Source of the DNA: Alkalihalobacillus sp. BA299
Lineage (GTDB): Bacteria > Bacillota > Bacilli > Bacillales > Bacillaceae_F
Assembly (NCBI RefSeq): GCF_017745675.1
Contig: NZ_JAFLJM010000027.1
Span: 1-52,578 of the forward strand
Direction: 5' to 3'
Length of the DNA: 52,578 bases
The notes beneath the pieces were generated by a model. The model was not told where the DNA came from. It saw only the letters and a program-made list of their open reading frames with translations, and ran no database searches. Below, piece after piece: positions 18,109 to 26,401 of this stretch (position 1 is the first letter of the stretch; each line of letters opens with the position of its first letter). The translations under genes and the position numbers were made by a program.

Positions 18109-18867
18109 TTACTTCGATAAAAATTTTTCAACTGCAGCATGGTGTTCATCCGTTTCCCATAACGTTGAACATTCATCAATTTCGTTTAGGAATCTATTCT
18201 TAACACTAGCTTTATCAAAACGGTCATTCCAGCGTTTTTTATAAGCTCTTAGTACAGCTGTTGACTGTTTTAAAAAAGGTGCCAGCCATTCCTTACATCC
18301 TTGATCAAAGTTTTCAGCCTCAATAATTTGCTGGACAAAATTCAAACCTATAGCTTCTTCCGCTGTAAAACGTTTCGCTGTCATGAGCATTTGTAATGCA
18401 TCTGCTTGACTGATTCTTTCTAATAACATCGTGGATGCTCCCCAGCCTGTCGTTATGCCAAGTGTTCCTTGAACAAACCCAACCTTAACGTGCGGTGCTG
18501 CTAAACGAAAGTCGCATGCAGTCGCTAGCTCACAGCCTCCACCTACTGCCGTACCATTAATTGCTGCTACCGTCGGTTTCGGAAAGAAAAAGAGACGAAA
18601 CAGAATTTCACCCATTTTCAAAAGCATCTCTTCAGCTTGTTTTTTTGTATGTAATAAATGAAAAATCGAAAGGTCTCCTCCAGAGCAAAAAGCTTGGTCA
18701 CCTTGCCCTCTTATAACAACGAGCTTATCTTCATCATTTGTTTCAATTTCATCAAGCTTTTCTGTCAGTAAATCCATAACATCATAATCGACTGCATTTC
18801 TTTTATCCTGACGATTAATAATTAACCAAGCAATCCCATCTTCTCGAACTAACTGTACTTTTGCCAC
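18109..18867 (-). CDS. Enoyl-CoA hydratase/isomerase-family protein
   Basis: A 252-aa crotonase-fold protein. The two oxyanion-hole segments are visible: FCSGGDLS (around residues 60-67) and GTAVGGGCELATACDFRLA (around 105-123). The acidic catalytic pair of true hydratases is not obvious, so substrate and reaction (hydratase, isomerase or 3-hydroxyisobutyryl-CoA hydrolase-like) are open. Start GTG at 18865-18867 with GGGGG eight bases upstream. It lies between rsfA and rpmF, a place where B. subtilis has no such gene, and is cut off from rpmF by a terminator. Confidence 0.85.
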   Translation of the reverse strand: MAKVQLVREDGIAWLIINRQDKRNAVDYDVMDLLTEKLDEIETNDEDKLVVIRGQGDQAFCSGGDLSIFHLLHTKKQAEEMLLKMGEILFRLFFFPKPTVAAINGTAVGGGCELATACDFRLAAPHVKVGFVQGTLGITTGWGASTMLLERISQADALQMLMTAKRFTAEEAIGLNFVQQIIEAENFDQGCKEWLAPFLKQSTAVLRAYKKRWNDRFDKASVKNRFLNEIDECSTLWETDEHHAAVEKFLSK

Positions 18868-18963
18868 AAACTCTGCCCCCTTTACTCTTACTCGATTCTT
18901 TCGACATTATTTTTAATATTTCCTTCAATTTAAGAAAAGAAGTGGATATGACAAGAGTTGCAT

Positions 18964-19000
18964 TAAAAAAATAAGCAAAAGGCTTAGCCTTTTGCTTATT
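18964..19000 (-). terminator. Terminator of the ylbN-rpmF transcript
   Basis: A 14-bp stem AATAAGCAAAAGGC with its complement, loop TTA, is followed on the minus strand by a run of T. It lies 18 bp after the rpmF stop. Confidence 0.9.
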
Positions 19001-19018
19001 GTTTATGAAACTCATTTA

Positions 19019-19192
19019 TTATTTGTTTAAAACGTCTTGGCCTTTGTATGATCCACACTCTTTACATACACGGTGTGCAATTTTTAACTCTCCACACTCT
19101 GGGCACTTTACCATACCTGGTACTGCTAATTTGTAGTGAGTACGACGTTTTCTTTTGCGAGTTTTTGAAGTTCTTCTAAAAGGTACTGCCAT
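19019..19192 (-). CDS. rpmF: 50S ribosomal protein L32
   Basis: L32 is a small basic ribosomal protein. It has the canonical N terminus MAVPFRRTSK, a basic stretch KTRKRKRRTHYK, and a zinc ribbon CPEC...CKEC, the zinc-binding C+ form. Length 57 aa. I chose the second of two adjacent ATGs because the mature family starts at MAVPFRR and GGAGG is eight bases upstream. The pair ylbN-rpmF is conserved across bacteria (yceD-rpmF in E. coli). Confidence 0.97.
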   Translation of the reverse strand: MAVPFRRTSKTRKRKRRTHYKLAVPGMVKCPECGELKIAHRVCKECGSYKGQDVLNK

Positions 19193-19307
19193 CATTCCCA
19201 CCTCCTTAAAGGGCTATCACTGTTACTTAAATTTTACATTATGCTATTATGCGGTTAGCGTCTACTAACCAGAACAATTAAGGCCGATAAAGCCGATGCT
19301 CCCAATA

Positions 19308-19820
19308 CTATTGCTTATCAAAAAATTTTGCTAAATCTGCCAAACGAGGATCAATTCGATCTTTCTTATTTTCTTCCGTAATTAACTCCCAATCTTGGCC
19401 AGATTGAAGTCCTTTTTCATCAGCATCTTCACTAATGACCTGTAACGGAATTTCTAGAAGGATTTGCTCCATTATGTATGGAACAAGATCAATTGTCTCT
19501 CCTTCAACTTTATGAATGTCTTCTTCCTCATCTTCACTTATCCCAATATAGTCTTCTAAATTAAATACTTCTTTCACTTGAAGGTGAAAGGGGAATTTAA
19601 CATCTAGAAGCGACCTAGAACATGGTAAAGTCATTTCTCCTATTATTTCAAGAGGAAACGAAATCATATTTTTTGTAAATATGGCCTCACCGATCACACG
19701 CACCGGACTAATATCACGAATTTGTGGATCAATTTTTTTTATTTCACTCAGATCCAATGTTTCGTCAAAAGTTAATCCCTTACTTTTCAAACCATTCAAT
19801 TGTTGAATTGTCCATTTCAC
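19308..19820 (-). CDS. ylbN: YceD/DUF177-family protein YlbN
   Basis: A 170-aa acidic protein of the YceD (DUF177) family, linked in other organisms to 23S rRNA processing. The family is nearly always next to rpmF, as here (115 bp upstream). The middle holds the conserved PCSRSLLDVKFPF segment (the family usually has C/R-C-L) and the FNLEDYI...IDLVPYIMEQILLEIP region. Start GTG (MKWTIQQL) at 19818-19820 with GAGGTG six bases upstream. Role in this organism is inferred from the family. Confidence 0.88.
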   Translation of the reverse strand: MKWTIQQLNGLKSKGLTFDETLDLSEIKKIDPQIRDISPVRVIGEAIFTKNMISFPLEIIGEMTLPCSRSLLDVKFPFHLQVKEVFNLEDYIGISEDEEEDIHKVEGETIDLVPYIMEQILLEIPLQVISEDADEKGLQSGQDWELITEENKKDRIDPRLADLAKFFDKQ

Positions 19821-19968
19821 AAAAATCACCTCAAGGCAACAAGAGTAATTATAGCTGTGTAATTAGCATTTGTCAACTTATTTTCTTTACACTATTTTCA
19901 AGTGTTTACTTTATCATTATTCACATTCATATTGCAAGTTCTTTTATAGTTGCTATACTTTTTATTTA

Positions 19969-20026
19969 GCTGTTTCCGTAAATTTTGTTGCTTTTTGGAC
20001 CGTTTTTTTGAATTTTTATAAATTCA
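19969..20026 (+). repeat. Partial modular palindromic repeat (solo left end)
   Basis: AGCTGTTTCCGTAAATTTTG followed by TTGCTTTTTGGACCG matches the left terminus of the element at 27432 with a few substitutions. It is followed by a short palindrome, GAATTTTTATAAATTC (20011-20026), in place of the hairpin modules. No right terminus was found. It lies in the divergent ylbN-ylbM gap and so could affect either promoter. Nothing else in the 290-bp gap was recognised. Confidence 0.65.
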
Positions 20027-20118
20027 ATCGTCTATTCTTTGAAAACAACGTTTATACTATTTTAGTAGAGATTTATTATGGAACATCCACTTGAAGCTGA
20101 TGATTTGGAGGTACATGA

Positions 20119-21354
20119 ATGAAAGCTGTCGGAGTTATTGTTGAATATAATCCTTTACATAATGGCCATTTATTTCACTTAGAAGAAACAAAACGAGTCA
20201 CAGAGGGGGATGTTGTAATCGCTGTCATGAGTGGACATTTTTTACAAAGAGGCGAACCAGCCATCGTCTCGAAGTGGCAGCGAACGAAAATGGCTTTAGC
20301 AGCGGGTGTCGATATTGTCATTGAACTTCCATATGCTTACTCCACCCAAAAAGCCGAAACATTTGCTTTCGGTTCGGTCGCACTATTACAAGCAATTGGT
20401 GCTACGGAAGTTTGTTTTGGAAGCGAGGCTGGTGAAATTGAGCTTTTCTATGAACTGTATGATTTTATGAAAGACAATAAACATACATTTAATGAACAAG
20501 TTCAATTTTTTATGAACCAAGGGAACAGCTACCCAAAAGCTACATCTAAAGCGTTTTCTGCAATAAAAGGGGAAAAGAAAATGCTAGACTTGTCTCAACC
20601 TAATAATATCTTAGGTTATCATTATGTAGAAGCAATGCACCTGTTAGGACAGAAATTGAAAGGAAGAACCATTCAGAGAAAGTCTGCTCAGTATCACGAT
20701 GAAGGCTTCGCTTCCGAAACTATTGCAAGTGCTACAAGTATTAGAAAAGCAATTTTTAGTAAAAACCAAGATTCCAAACGTACGATTGGTCGTGTTATCC
20801 CACCAAGTACATTACAGTTATTAAACGAATACGAAATGGTGTATCATACTCTTCATGATTGGGAGCTATATTTCCCTTTGCTAAAATATCAGATTCTCTC
20901 ATTATCAGAAAGAGAACTTGCTACTATTTACGAAGGTGAAGAAGGGTTAGAAAACCGATTAAAGCGAAATATTACTGCTGCGACTAGCTTTAAAGAGTTC
21001 ATGAATTCCATTAAAACAAAACGTTATACTTGGAACCGATTACAACGATATTGCTTACATATTTTAACTACTACAAAGAAGGAAGAAATGGAGTGGGTAA
21101 ATTCTGGAAAACAACCACCTTATCTCCGCTTACTCGGCATGAGTTCAAAAGGACAATCTTATTTAAATCAAGTTAAAAAAAGTATTGATCTTCCATTAAT
21201 AACAAAAATGAATACTTACGATCATCCACTACTTGATTTGGATAAAAAAGTAGCATCTATTTATGCACTTGCACTACCGAAGGAAATCCAAAATGAACGG
21301 TTAAAAGAAGAATACACCCAGTCGCCTATTCGTTATACTGAAACTCGAAAATGA
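20119..21354 (+). CDS. tmcAL: tRNA(Met) cytidine acetate ligase TmcAL (YlbM)
   Basis: TmcAL activates acetate with ATP and forms N4-acetylcytidine at the wobble base of elongator tRNA-Met. It is a nucleotidyltransferase-fold protein: the N terminus VGVIVEYNPLHNGHLFHLE carries the HxGH-like motif (NGHLFH), and SGHFLQRGEPA follows. The C-terminal helical half binds tRNA. Length 411 aa. Start ATG with GGAGG seven bases upstream. Divergent from ylbN; convergent with ylbL. Confidence 0.93.
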   Translation: MKAVGVIVEYNPLHNGHLFHLEETKRVTEGDVVIAVMSGHFLQRGEPAIVSKWQRTKMALAAGVDIVIELPYAYSTQKAETFAFGSVALLQAIGATEVCFGSEAGEIELFYELYDFMKDNKHTFNEQVQFFMNQGNSYPKATSKAFSAIKGEKKMLDLSQPNNILGYHYVEAMHLLGQKLKGRTIQRKSAQYHDEGFASETIASATSIRKAIFSKNQDSKRTIGRVIPPSTLQLLNEYEMVYHTLHDWELYFPLLKYQILSLSERELATIYEGEEGLENRLKRNITAATSFKEFMNSIKTKRYTWNRLQRYCLHILTTTKKEEMEWVNSGKQPPYLRLLGMSSKGQSYLNQVKKSIDLPLITKMNTYDHPLLDLDKKVASIYALALPKEIQNERLKEEYTQSPIRYTETRK

Positions 21355-21393
21355 GAGGTGACCATACATGTCACCTCTCATTCTCAGCTTTTT
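21351..21393. terminator. Terminator between ylbM and ylbL
   Basis: ATGAGAGGTGAC (21351-21362) pairs perfectly with GTCACCTCTCAT (21370-21381) around a 7-base loop, starting within the ylbM stop codon. A T-run (21389-21393) follows a few bases later on the plus strand. Confidence 0.75.
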
Positions 21394-22430
21394 CTTTCCA
21401 GTTTTTCTAAATATTCAACGGCTTCTGTTAATGTATCGATTCCGACTATTTTAGTAGTCGTTCCAAGTTCTTTTGCGGTAGCAACTGCTTCCTCATAGTT
21501 GGACCCCTCGCGTCCACCTTCTTTAGGAACAAAGAAAATATCTGAACCAGCTTTATGTGCTGCGACTACTTTTTGCTTTGCTCCTCCAATTCGTCCAACA
21601 TTTCCCTCTTCATCAATCGTTCCTGTGCCAGAAATATGATACCCTTTTGTCAAATCGTTTGGTGTTAATTGATTAAGAACTTCTAAAGAAAACATGAAAC
21701 CAGCGGATGGACCACCGATGTTACGAACATCAATCGATACTTCCGGATCAAATGTTAATGTACGATCTGTAACTGGATACATAATACCAAGACCTACCCG
21801 ACCTTCACCACTATCTAGGTCTTCTGGGAACGGTGACAACGGAACGGTTATATCTACTTCTTCATCGTCCCTACGTACAGTTAAAGCCACTTCATCACCC
21901 AATTCTTTTCCAGCTAGCCTTTTATTTAATTCATTTACTGTTTGAACACGGTAGCCATCCACTTTTAGTATTCGATCTTCATATTTTAAATATTTTTCAG
22001 CAGACATTCCATCGACAAATGATGTAACTATGATCCCATTATAAGAAATTTCAACTTCCTTTCCAGCATGCTTATATGCCGCAATTTTTGCCGAATCCTG
22101 TGATGTGTCCATCATCATCTGTTGACGATGGAGATAATCCTCCTCAGATTCCTCTGGACGCTTTATTTGATCTTCCGGATATATATCACGATACTCACTA
22201 AAGTGAGCCCATGCATAAAAATAAACATTTGTTTGTCCCATTAATACTGTAGTAAGCATAAATGATCCTTGTTCTTCCTTATAACCATCCTCTACATCAA
22301 CATATGGAGCTAATTCTTTAGCATCACCTGGTTGGGAGTAATAAAACGGTAGTTTATAAAAATGAAGAATAATTAATATTGCTCCAATAATCCAAACCTT
22401 ACTAATCTTTCTCTTTTTTTCAATGACCAT
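21384..22430 (-). CDS. ylbL: YlbL, PDZ-domain Lon-like membrane protease
   Basis: This belongs to the SepM/YlbL family of membrane-anchored serine proteases. One N-terminal helix (about residues 10-28) is followed by an extracellular PDZ domain (around SYNGIIVTSFVDG to VALTVRRD) and a Lon-type protease domain. The catalytic Ser is in GGPSAGFMFS and the Lys in GGAKQKVVAAHKAG. I trimmed the start to ATG at 22428-22430 (MVIEKKRK), with AAGGAG ten bases upstream. It then overlaps ylbK by 11 bases, suggesting coupling. In B. subtilis it is reported to act with CtpA in a DNA-damage checkpoint recovery pathway. Confidence 0.9.
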   Translation of the reverse strand: MVIEKKRKISKVWIIGAILIILHFYKLPFYYSQPGDAKELAPYVDVEDGYKEEQGSFMLTTVLMGQTNVYFYAWAHFSEYRDIYPEDQIKRPEESEEDYLHRQQMMMDTSQDSAKIAAYKHAGKEVEISYNGIIVTSFVDGMSAEKYLKYEDRILKVDGYRVQTVNELNKRLAGKELGDEVALTVRRDDEEVDITVPLSPFPEDLDSGEGRVGLGIMYPVTDRTLTFDPEVSIDVRNIGGPSAGFMFSLEVLNQLTPNDLTKGYHISGTGTIDEEGNVGRIGGAKQKVVAAHKAGSDIFFVPKEGGREGSNYEEAVATAKELGTTTKIVGIDTLTEAVEYLEKLERKS

Positions 22431-23217
22431 TGGATTGCTTCTCCTTCCACTTGTCAATTTGTTCACAAATGAGGTTAATGTGTTTTCTCGCTTCATCCTC
22501 CCCCAGACGAACATATTCTTCTACATTCGTAAAAGCAATCGAACTTGCTTGCCTTACCATTGGACGGATCATAACATCCGTATCTATTTCCCGGTGACGA
22601 ACTAATTCCCGCTCCATTATATCCATTGTTTGTAATATGACATCATAGATTGATGAGATTTGAGGTTCCTCTTGAAAGTATGAAACATCAACAGCAATCG
22701 TTATATCTGCTCCCATTTCCCTTACAACCGAGACAGGAACACGGTCAACCACTCCACCATCAACTAGAAGTCGTCCATTCCATTTTTCTGGAACAAATAT
22801 TCCAGGAATGGAAATACTTGCACGAATGGCAGGTGCTGAAGGGCCATCTTTAAAAACGACCCGCTCCCCGTTCAATAAGTCTGTTGCCACAACCCTAACT
22901 GGTGGTGATAATTCTTCAAGATTTTTCCCTTTTGCTAAAATGTGAATCAGTTCCTTTACTTTCTTCCCTGCAACAAAACCCATTTTAGGAACAGTAAAAT
23001 CTAAGTAATATTTTCGGCGAAAAAGCTTCGCGAACTTTTCAAGATTTTCAGTGGATTGCCCCGCACCATATAATACTCCTACAAGTGACCCCATACTGCT
23101 ACCTGCAATAAAATCAATTGGAATATTAGCTTCCTCTAATACTTTAAGTACTCCGATATGTGCAAAACCTCTAGCCCCACCAGACCCTAATGCTAATCCG
23201 ATTTTTGGACGGTCCAA
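22420..23217 (-). CDS. ylbK: Patatin-like phospholipase family protein YlbK
   Basis: This is a predicted serine lipid acyl hydrolase. It has the patatin oxyanion loop GSGGARG (about residues 11-17), the nucleophile motif GSSMGS (about 38-43) and the catalytic aspartate in VDGGVVDRVP (about 155-164), so all expected active-site residues are present. It resembles the short RssA/YlbK type. Start: TTG at 23215-23217 (MDRPKIGLALG) with AGGAG nine bases upstream; a TTG three codons earlier overlaps that site. Substrate unknown. It overlaps ylbL downstream. Confidence 0.87.
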   Translation of the reverse strand: MDRPKIGLALGSGGARGFAHIGVLKVLEEANIPIDFIAGSSMGSLVGVLYGAGQSTENLEKFAKLFRRKYYLDFTVPKMGFVAGKKVKELIHILAKGKNLEELSPPVRVVATDLLNGERVVFKDGPSAPAIRASISIPGIFVPEKWNGRLLVDGGVVDRVPVSVVREMGADITIAVDVSYFQEEPQISSIYDVILQTMDIMERELVRHREIDTDVMIRPMVRQASSIAFTNVEEYVRLGEDEARKHINLICEQIDKWKEKQSNGH

Positions 23218-23352
23218 AAATATCAACTCCTATCTTACAGCTTACATTCCCTGTTTTCAATCATATGGTCTAAATTGACGAGCTATACGTATATTGATTA
23301 GTGGGACAGGTTTATTGTTTCATAGTGCGTGTTCAAAAAGGAGGAAAACCTC

Positions 23353-24579
23353 TTGAATTCTTCAATTTTTAAAACGATTACTCTTGCCATTTTAGCAACA
23401 TCATTAACTGCTTCACTCATGATATATCCAAAAGAATCATTCGAAGCTTCATTACGTGGCTTAACCATGTGGTGGGAAGTTGTTTTCCCATCATTATTGC
23501 CATTTTTTATCGTTTCAGAACTCCTCATCGGCTTTGGTGTTGTAACTTTTATTGGAACACTACTTAACCCATTGATGCGACCTGTTTTTAGAGTACCCGG
23601 TGTAGGAGGGTTTGTTTGGGCGATGGGATTAGCTTCTGGCTTTCCTGCAGGTGCAAAATTAACTGCTAGACTTCGTCAAGAAAAGCAATTGACGCGGTTA
23701 GAAGCTGAGCGCCTTGTAACGTTTACAAATGCATCTAATCCTCTTTTTATTTTTGGCGCAGTAGCCGTAGGTTTTTTTCATAATCCAGCATTAGGGGTTG
23801 TCTTAGCTCTTGCCCATTATCTAGGTAATTTTTTTGTCGGTTTTATTATGCGATTTCATGGTAATAAAGAAGAAACACCTTTAAAAGTAGAAGGAAAACA
23901 AAATAGCAAAAGTTTTAAACATGCGCTTAAATCTTTACATGAAGAACGATTAAAAGATGGGCGCCCGATCGGAAAATTACTTGGTGATGCAGTTCAATCT
24001 TCCATTAATACCCTTTTAATGATCGGGGGATTTATTATTTTGTTCTCTGTACTAAACAAGCTTTTAAGTTTAATAGGGATCGTGACGGTATTATCTTCCT
24101 TTATGTCCATTATACTAACTTTCTTATCACTTCCAAGTGAATTAAGCTTGCCTCTTATTTCAGGGATTTTCGAAATCACTCTAGGAAGTCAAATGACCTC
24201 GGAGATCGAAAATGCACTTTTATTACAGCAGGTCATTATCGTTAGTTTTATTTTAGCTTTTAGTGGCTTTTCCGTCCAAGCTCAAGTTGCTAGCATTTTA
24301 GCAGAAACTGATATTCGATTTAAACCTTATTTTATCGCGAGAATATTGCATGGAATTTTTGCTTCATCAATCGTGATCGTATTATGGAATCCTTTATTTG
24401 TAAATCAAATGGGAGCTTCGAAGGATGGAACAATCCCTGTTTTTCTTCAAGAACAAACTTGGTCTTGGCTACTTATTGGTTGGAAAAGTCTTGCACAATT
24501 CGGTTCACTGATTACTTTAAGTGCGCTGATCATTTATATTGCAATCTGCTCAAAACGTGCTCGAACTATAAAAAGGTAA
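23353..24579 (+). CDS. ylbJ: Sporulation integral membrane protein YlbJ
   Basis: A polytopic membrane protein of about 408 aa with eight or more helices and two nucleoside-recognition (Gate)-like halves. Typical segments are MWWEVVFPSLLPFFIVSELL, the GLASGFPAGAKLTARL loop (around residues 93-108) and VTFTNASNPLF. YlbJ is a sigma-E-controlled sporulation protein needed for heat-resistant spores in B. subtilis. Start TTG at 23353 with GGAGG eight bases upstream; a GTG eight codons earlier has no binding site. The stop codon lies directly against the tandem repeat block. Confidence 0.88.
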   Translation: MNSSIFKTITLAILATSLTASLMIYPKESFEASLRGLTMWWEVVFPSLLPFFIVSELLIGFGVVTFIGTLLNPLMRPVFRVPGVGGFVWAMGLASGFPAGAKLTARLRQEKQLTRLEAERLVTFTNASNPLFIFGAVAVGFFHNPALGVVLALAHYLGNFFVGFIMRFHGNKEETPLKVEGKQNSKSFKHALKSLHEERLKDGRPIGKLLGDAVQSSINTLLMIGGFIILFSVLNKLLSLIGIVTVLSSFMSIILTFLSLPSELSLPLISGIFEITLGSQMTSEIENALLLQQVIIVSFILAFSGFSVQAQVASILAETDIRFKPYFIARILHGIFASSIVIVLWNPLFVNQMGASKDGTIPVFLQEQTWSWLLIGWKSLAQFGSLITLSALIIYIAICSKRARTIKR

Positions 24580-24580
24580 T

Positions 24581-24730
24581 AAGAAAAGCACAAGCGCCCG
24601 TTCAGCGGCGTATGGACTAGCCTCGGCCGCAGGAGATAAAGGAAACACGGAGAAGCGCTAGCGATCCGATGTTGACTTATCGTACGGAGGTGAGGGAAGT
24701 CTCGCTAGACGCTGGGCGCTGTAGCTAGAC
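24581..24730 (+). repeat. GC-rich 150-bp repeat, tandem unit A
   Basis: First of three head-to-tail units running from AAGAAAAGC to GTAGCTAGAC. The ends can pair (GCGCCC near the start with GGGCGC near the end). It starts one base after the ylbJ stop codon; the 14 bases GGTAATAAGAAAAG span the stop and recur at YlaI (52362). Unit A differs most in its middle. GC content is clearly above the flanks and no frame is conserved. Confidence 0.9.
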
Positions 24731-24881
24731 AAGAAAAGCGCAAGCGCCTGTTCAGCGACGAATGGACTGGAGCCCCACCGTATGAGATAAAGGAAACACG
24801 GAGAAGCGCTAGCGATCCGATGTTGACTTATCGTAAGGAGGGGGAGCGAAGTCCACTAGACGCTAGGCGCTGTAGCTAGAC
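24731..24881 (+). repeat. GC-rich 150-bp repeat, tandem unit B
   Basis: Second unit, joined without spacer to A and C. It shares the central GATAAAGGAAACACGG and GATGTTGACTTATCG segments with both neighbours and the GGAGGGGGAGCGAAG segment with C. Confidence 0.9.
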
Positions 24882-25031
24882 AAGAAAAGCGCAAGCGCCC
24901 GTTCAGCGGCGTATGGACTGGAGCCCCACCGTATGAGATAAAGGAAACACGGCGAGTGCTAACGAGGGGATGTTGACTTATCGTAAGGAGGGGGAGCGAA
25001 GTCCACTAGACGCTGGGCGCTGAAGCTAGAC
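24882..25031 (+). repeat. GC-rich 150-bp repeat, tandem unit C
   Basis: Third unit. It differs from B mainly at 24952-24968, where GAGAAGCGCTAGCGATCC is replaced by a diverged stretch, and at the end (GAAGCTAGAC). Related partial copies lie at 28755-28832 and 52362-52466. Confidence 0.9.
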
Positions 25032-25059
25032 ATCCTCGAAATTTTCTTATTCTTTAAAA

Positions 25060-25157
25060 AAAGTATCAGGCACCTCAGGCAAATGGTTAACAGTTACATG
25101 AATATAGTCTGCAACTACGTTTCGTTAACCATTACATGCGAGGAGCCAGACACTTTT
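25060..25157 (-). terminator. Long hairpin, repeat-like terminator of coaD
   Basis: Outer arms AAAGTATCAGGCACCTC (25060-25076) and GAGGAGCCAGACACTTTT (25140-25157) pair with few mismatches, and an inner perfect stem AATGGTTAAC/GTTAACCATT continues the fold. On the minus strand the structure ends in CTTTTTTT, so it can terminate coaD. The size (about 98 bp) and the GCC(A/T)GACACTTTT motif suggest a small mobile hairpin element recruited as terminator. Confidence 0.65.
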
Positions 25158-25173
25158 GAGTTAGGCTCTTTAC

Positions 25174-25659
25174 TTAAAAGTCTGTATATTTAGTTCTTAA
25201 AGCCGCTTCCACAACATCAGGAACAATATCAGATACATTAGCACCGTATTTTGCGACTTCTTTTACGATACTTGAACTTAAATATGAGAACTGGTTGTTT
25301 GTCATCATAAAGAAAGTTTCAACTTCAGGGTCAAGTTTTCTGTTAATTGAAGCCGCTTGCATTTCATATTCAAAATCAGATACAGCTCTTAAACCACGGA
25401 TTATGGTAGTTGCTTTTTTTTGCTTGACATAATCAACTAGTAGCCCATTAAATGAGTCAATTTCTATATTTTCAATATGTGAGGTCACTTCGTGTAAAAG
25501 CTTTACCCGTTCCTCAACCGTAAACAACGGTGTTTTATTACGGTTGTTTAGAACAGCGACTATAACTTTGTCAAACACTCTAGAACCTCTTGTAATAATA
25601 TCAAGATGTCCGTATGTAACAGGATCAAAACTTCCAGGACACACTGCAATACTTGCCAT
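25174..25659 (-). CDS. coaD: Pantetheine-phosphate adenylyltransferase
   Basis: CoaD transfers AMP from ATP to 4'-phosphopantetheine, the penultimate step of coenzyme A synthesis. It has the nucleotidyltransferase motif GSFDPVTYGHLD (T/HxGH) at residues 9-20, RGLRAVSDFEYE around 88-99, and YLSSSIVKE near 125 (the ISSTxVR-type motif). Its 161 aa is the usual length. ATG with GGGGG seven bases upstream. It follows rsmD by 29 bp, the conserved rsmD-coaD pair. Confidence 0.96.
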   Translation of the reverse strand: MASIAVCPGSFDPVTYGHLDIITRGSRVFDKVIVAVLNNRNKTPLFTVEERVKLLHEVTSHIENIEIDSFNGLLVDYVKQKKATTIIRGLRAVSDFEYEMQAASINRKLDPEVETFFMMTNNQFSYLSSSIVKEVAKYGANVSDIVPDVVEAALRTKYTDF

Positions 25660-25688
25660 TTTTCTTCCCCCTTAAGTATAAAAAGTTA

Positions 25689-26240
25689 TTATTCATATAA
25701 ATAAAATGATATAGCCGTATCCCCATATACTTCACGTCTTTTACAGGAGAAAGCACCTATGGTTTCAGCTAATTGAATTGATGCATCGTGTTCTGCAATT
25801 ATCGTTCCACCTTTTTCCAATAAATAAAAATCGTGAATAATACTAATTTCAGACTCAATTTTTTGCTCTGCATACGGTGGATCCAAAAAAATATATGTAA
25901 ATGATAGTTCCCTCTTAATAAGTGCCTTTAATGCTCGTTTCGCATCATTTCGATATACTTCAGCACGATCTAAAAACGAACATAAATTTAAGTTTTCTTT
26001 AATTACATCGACTGCTTTTCTGTTTTGGTCAACAAAAATCGCTTTCTCAACACCCCTACTGAGTGCCTCAATGCCTAAATTTCCACTTCCCCCGTATAAA
26101 TCGAGTACCAACCCACCGTTAAAATATGGCCCAATAATATTGAATATCGATTCTTTAACTTTATCTGTTGTAGGTCTCGTTGTCGTGCCTGGTACAGCTT
26201 TTAAAGGCTGACCTTTCTTTTCACCTGAAATGACTCTCAA
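25689..26240 (-). CDS. rsmD: 16S rRNA (guanine(966)-N(2))-methyltransferase
   Basis: RsmD methylates N2 of G966 in 16S rRNA. The N-terminal MRVISGEKKGQPLKAVPG is typical. The SAM site is LVLDLYGGSGNLGIEALSRG (around residues 44-63) and the catalytic motif DPPY is near 120. Length 183 aa. TTG start at 26238-26240 with AAAGGTG about seven bases upstream. Known as ylbH in B. subtilis; the csfG-like RNA gene lies upstream on the other strand. Confidence 0.94.
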   Translation of the reverse strand: MRVISGEKKGQPLKAVPGTTTRPTTDKVKESIFNIIGPYFNGGLVLDLYGGSGNLGIEALSRGVEKAIFVDQNRKAVDVIKENLNLCSFLDRAEVYRNDAKRALKALIKRELSFTYIFLDPPYAEQKIESEISIIHDFYLLEKGGTIIAEHDASIQLAETIGAFSCKRREVYGDTAISFYLYE

Positions 26241-26365
26241 TGGTACACACCTTTCCTTTATGGATTGCTAGCCAATCTTGTTTGTTTTTTTTATCCTATC
26301 ATAAAAGATTTAAAAACTAAAGAATATAGCTGTGTACTGTTAAGAGAAAAAAATTCCGAAATGAT

Positions 26366-26395
26366 GTATTAGTAAAAATCATTGTGGTCATAATA
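26366..26395 (+). promoter_or_regulatory. Candidate sigma-G/sigma-F promoter of the csfG-like RNA
   Basis: GTATT (26366-26370) and CATAATA (26389-26395) are separated by exactly 18 bases. That is close to the B. subtilis sigma-G consensus; the -10 element fits fully and the -35 has one mismatch. GGTCATAATA also nearly fits the sigma-F -10. The predicted transcription start is about seven bases later, just before the first hairpin. Confidence 0.65.
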
Positions 26396-26401
26396 AGATT
26401 A

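Noticed and set aside
18815..19015. A 66-codon minus-strand frame between rpmF and the hydratase-like gene
   Set aside because: It spans the rpmF terminator and overlaps the start of the next gene in another frame.
23251..23300. Sigma-E promoter before ylbJ
   Set aside because: TCATATG is a good -35, but the following TATACG is a poor -10.
24581..25031. CRISPR-like array
   Set aside because: The units are 150 bp, repeat throughout and have no short repeat-spacer pattern; no cas genes are present.
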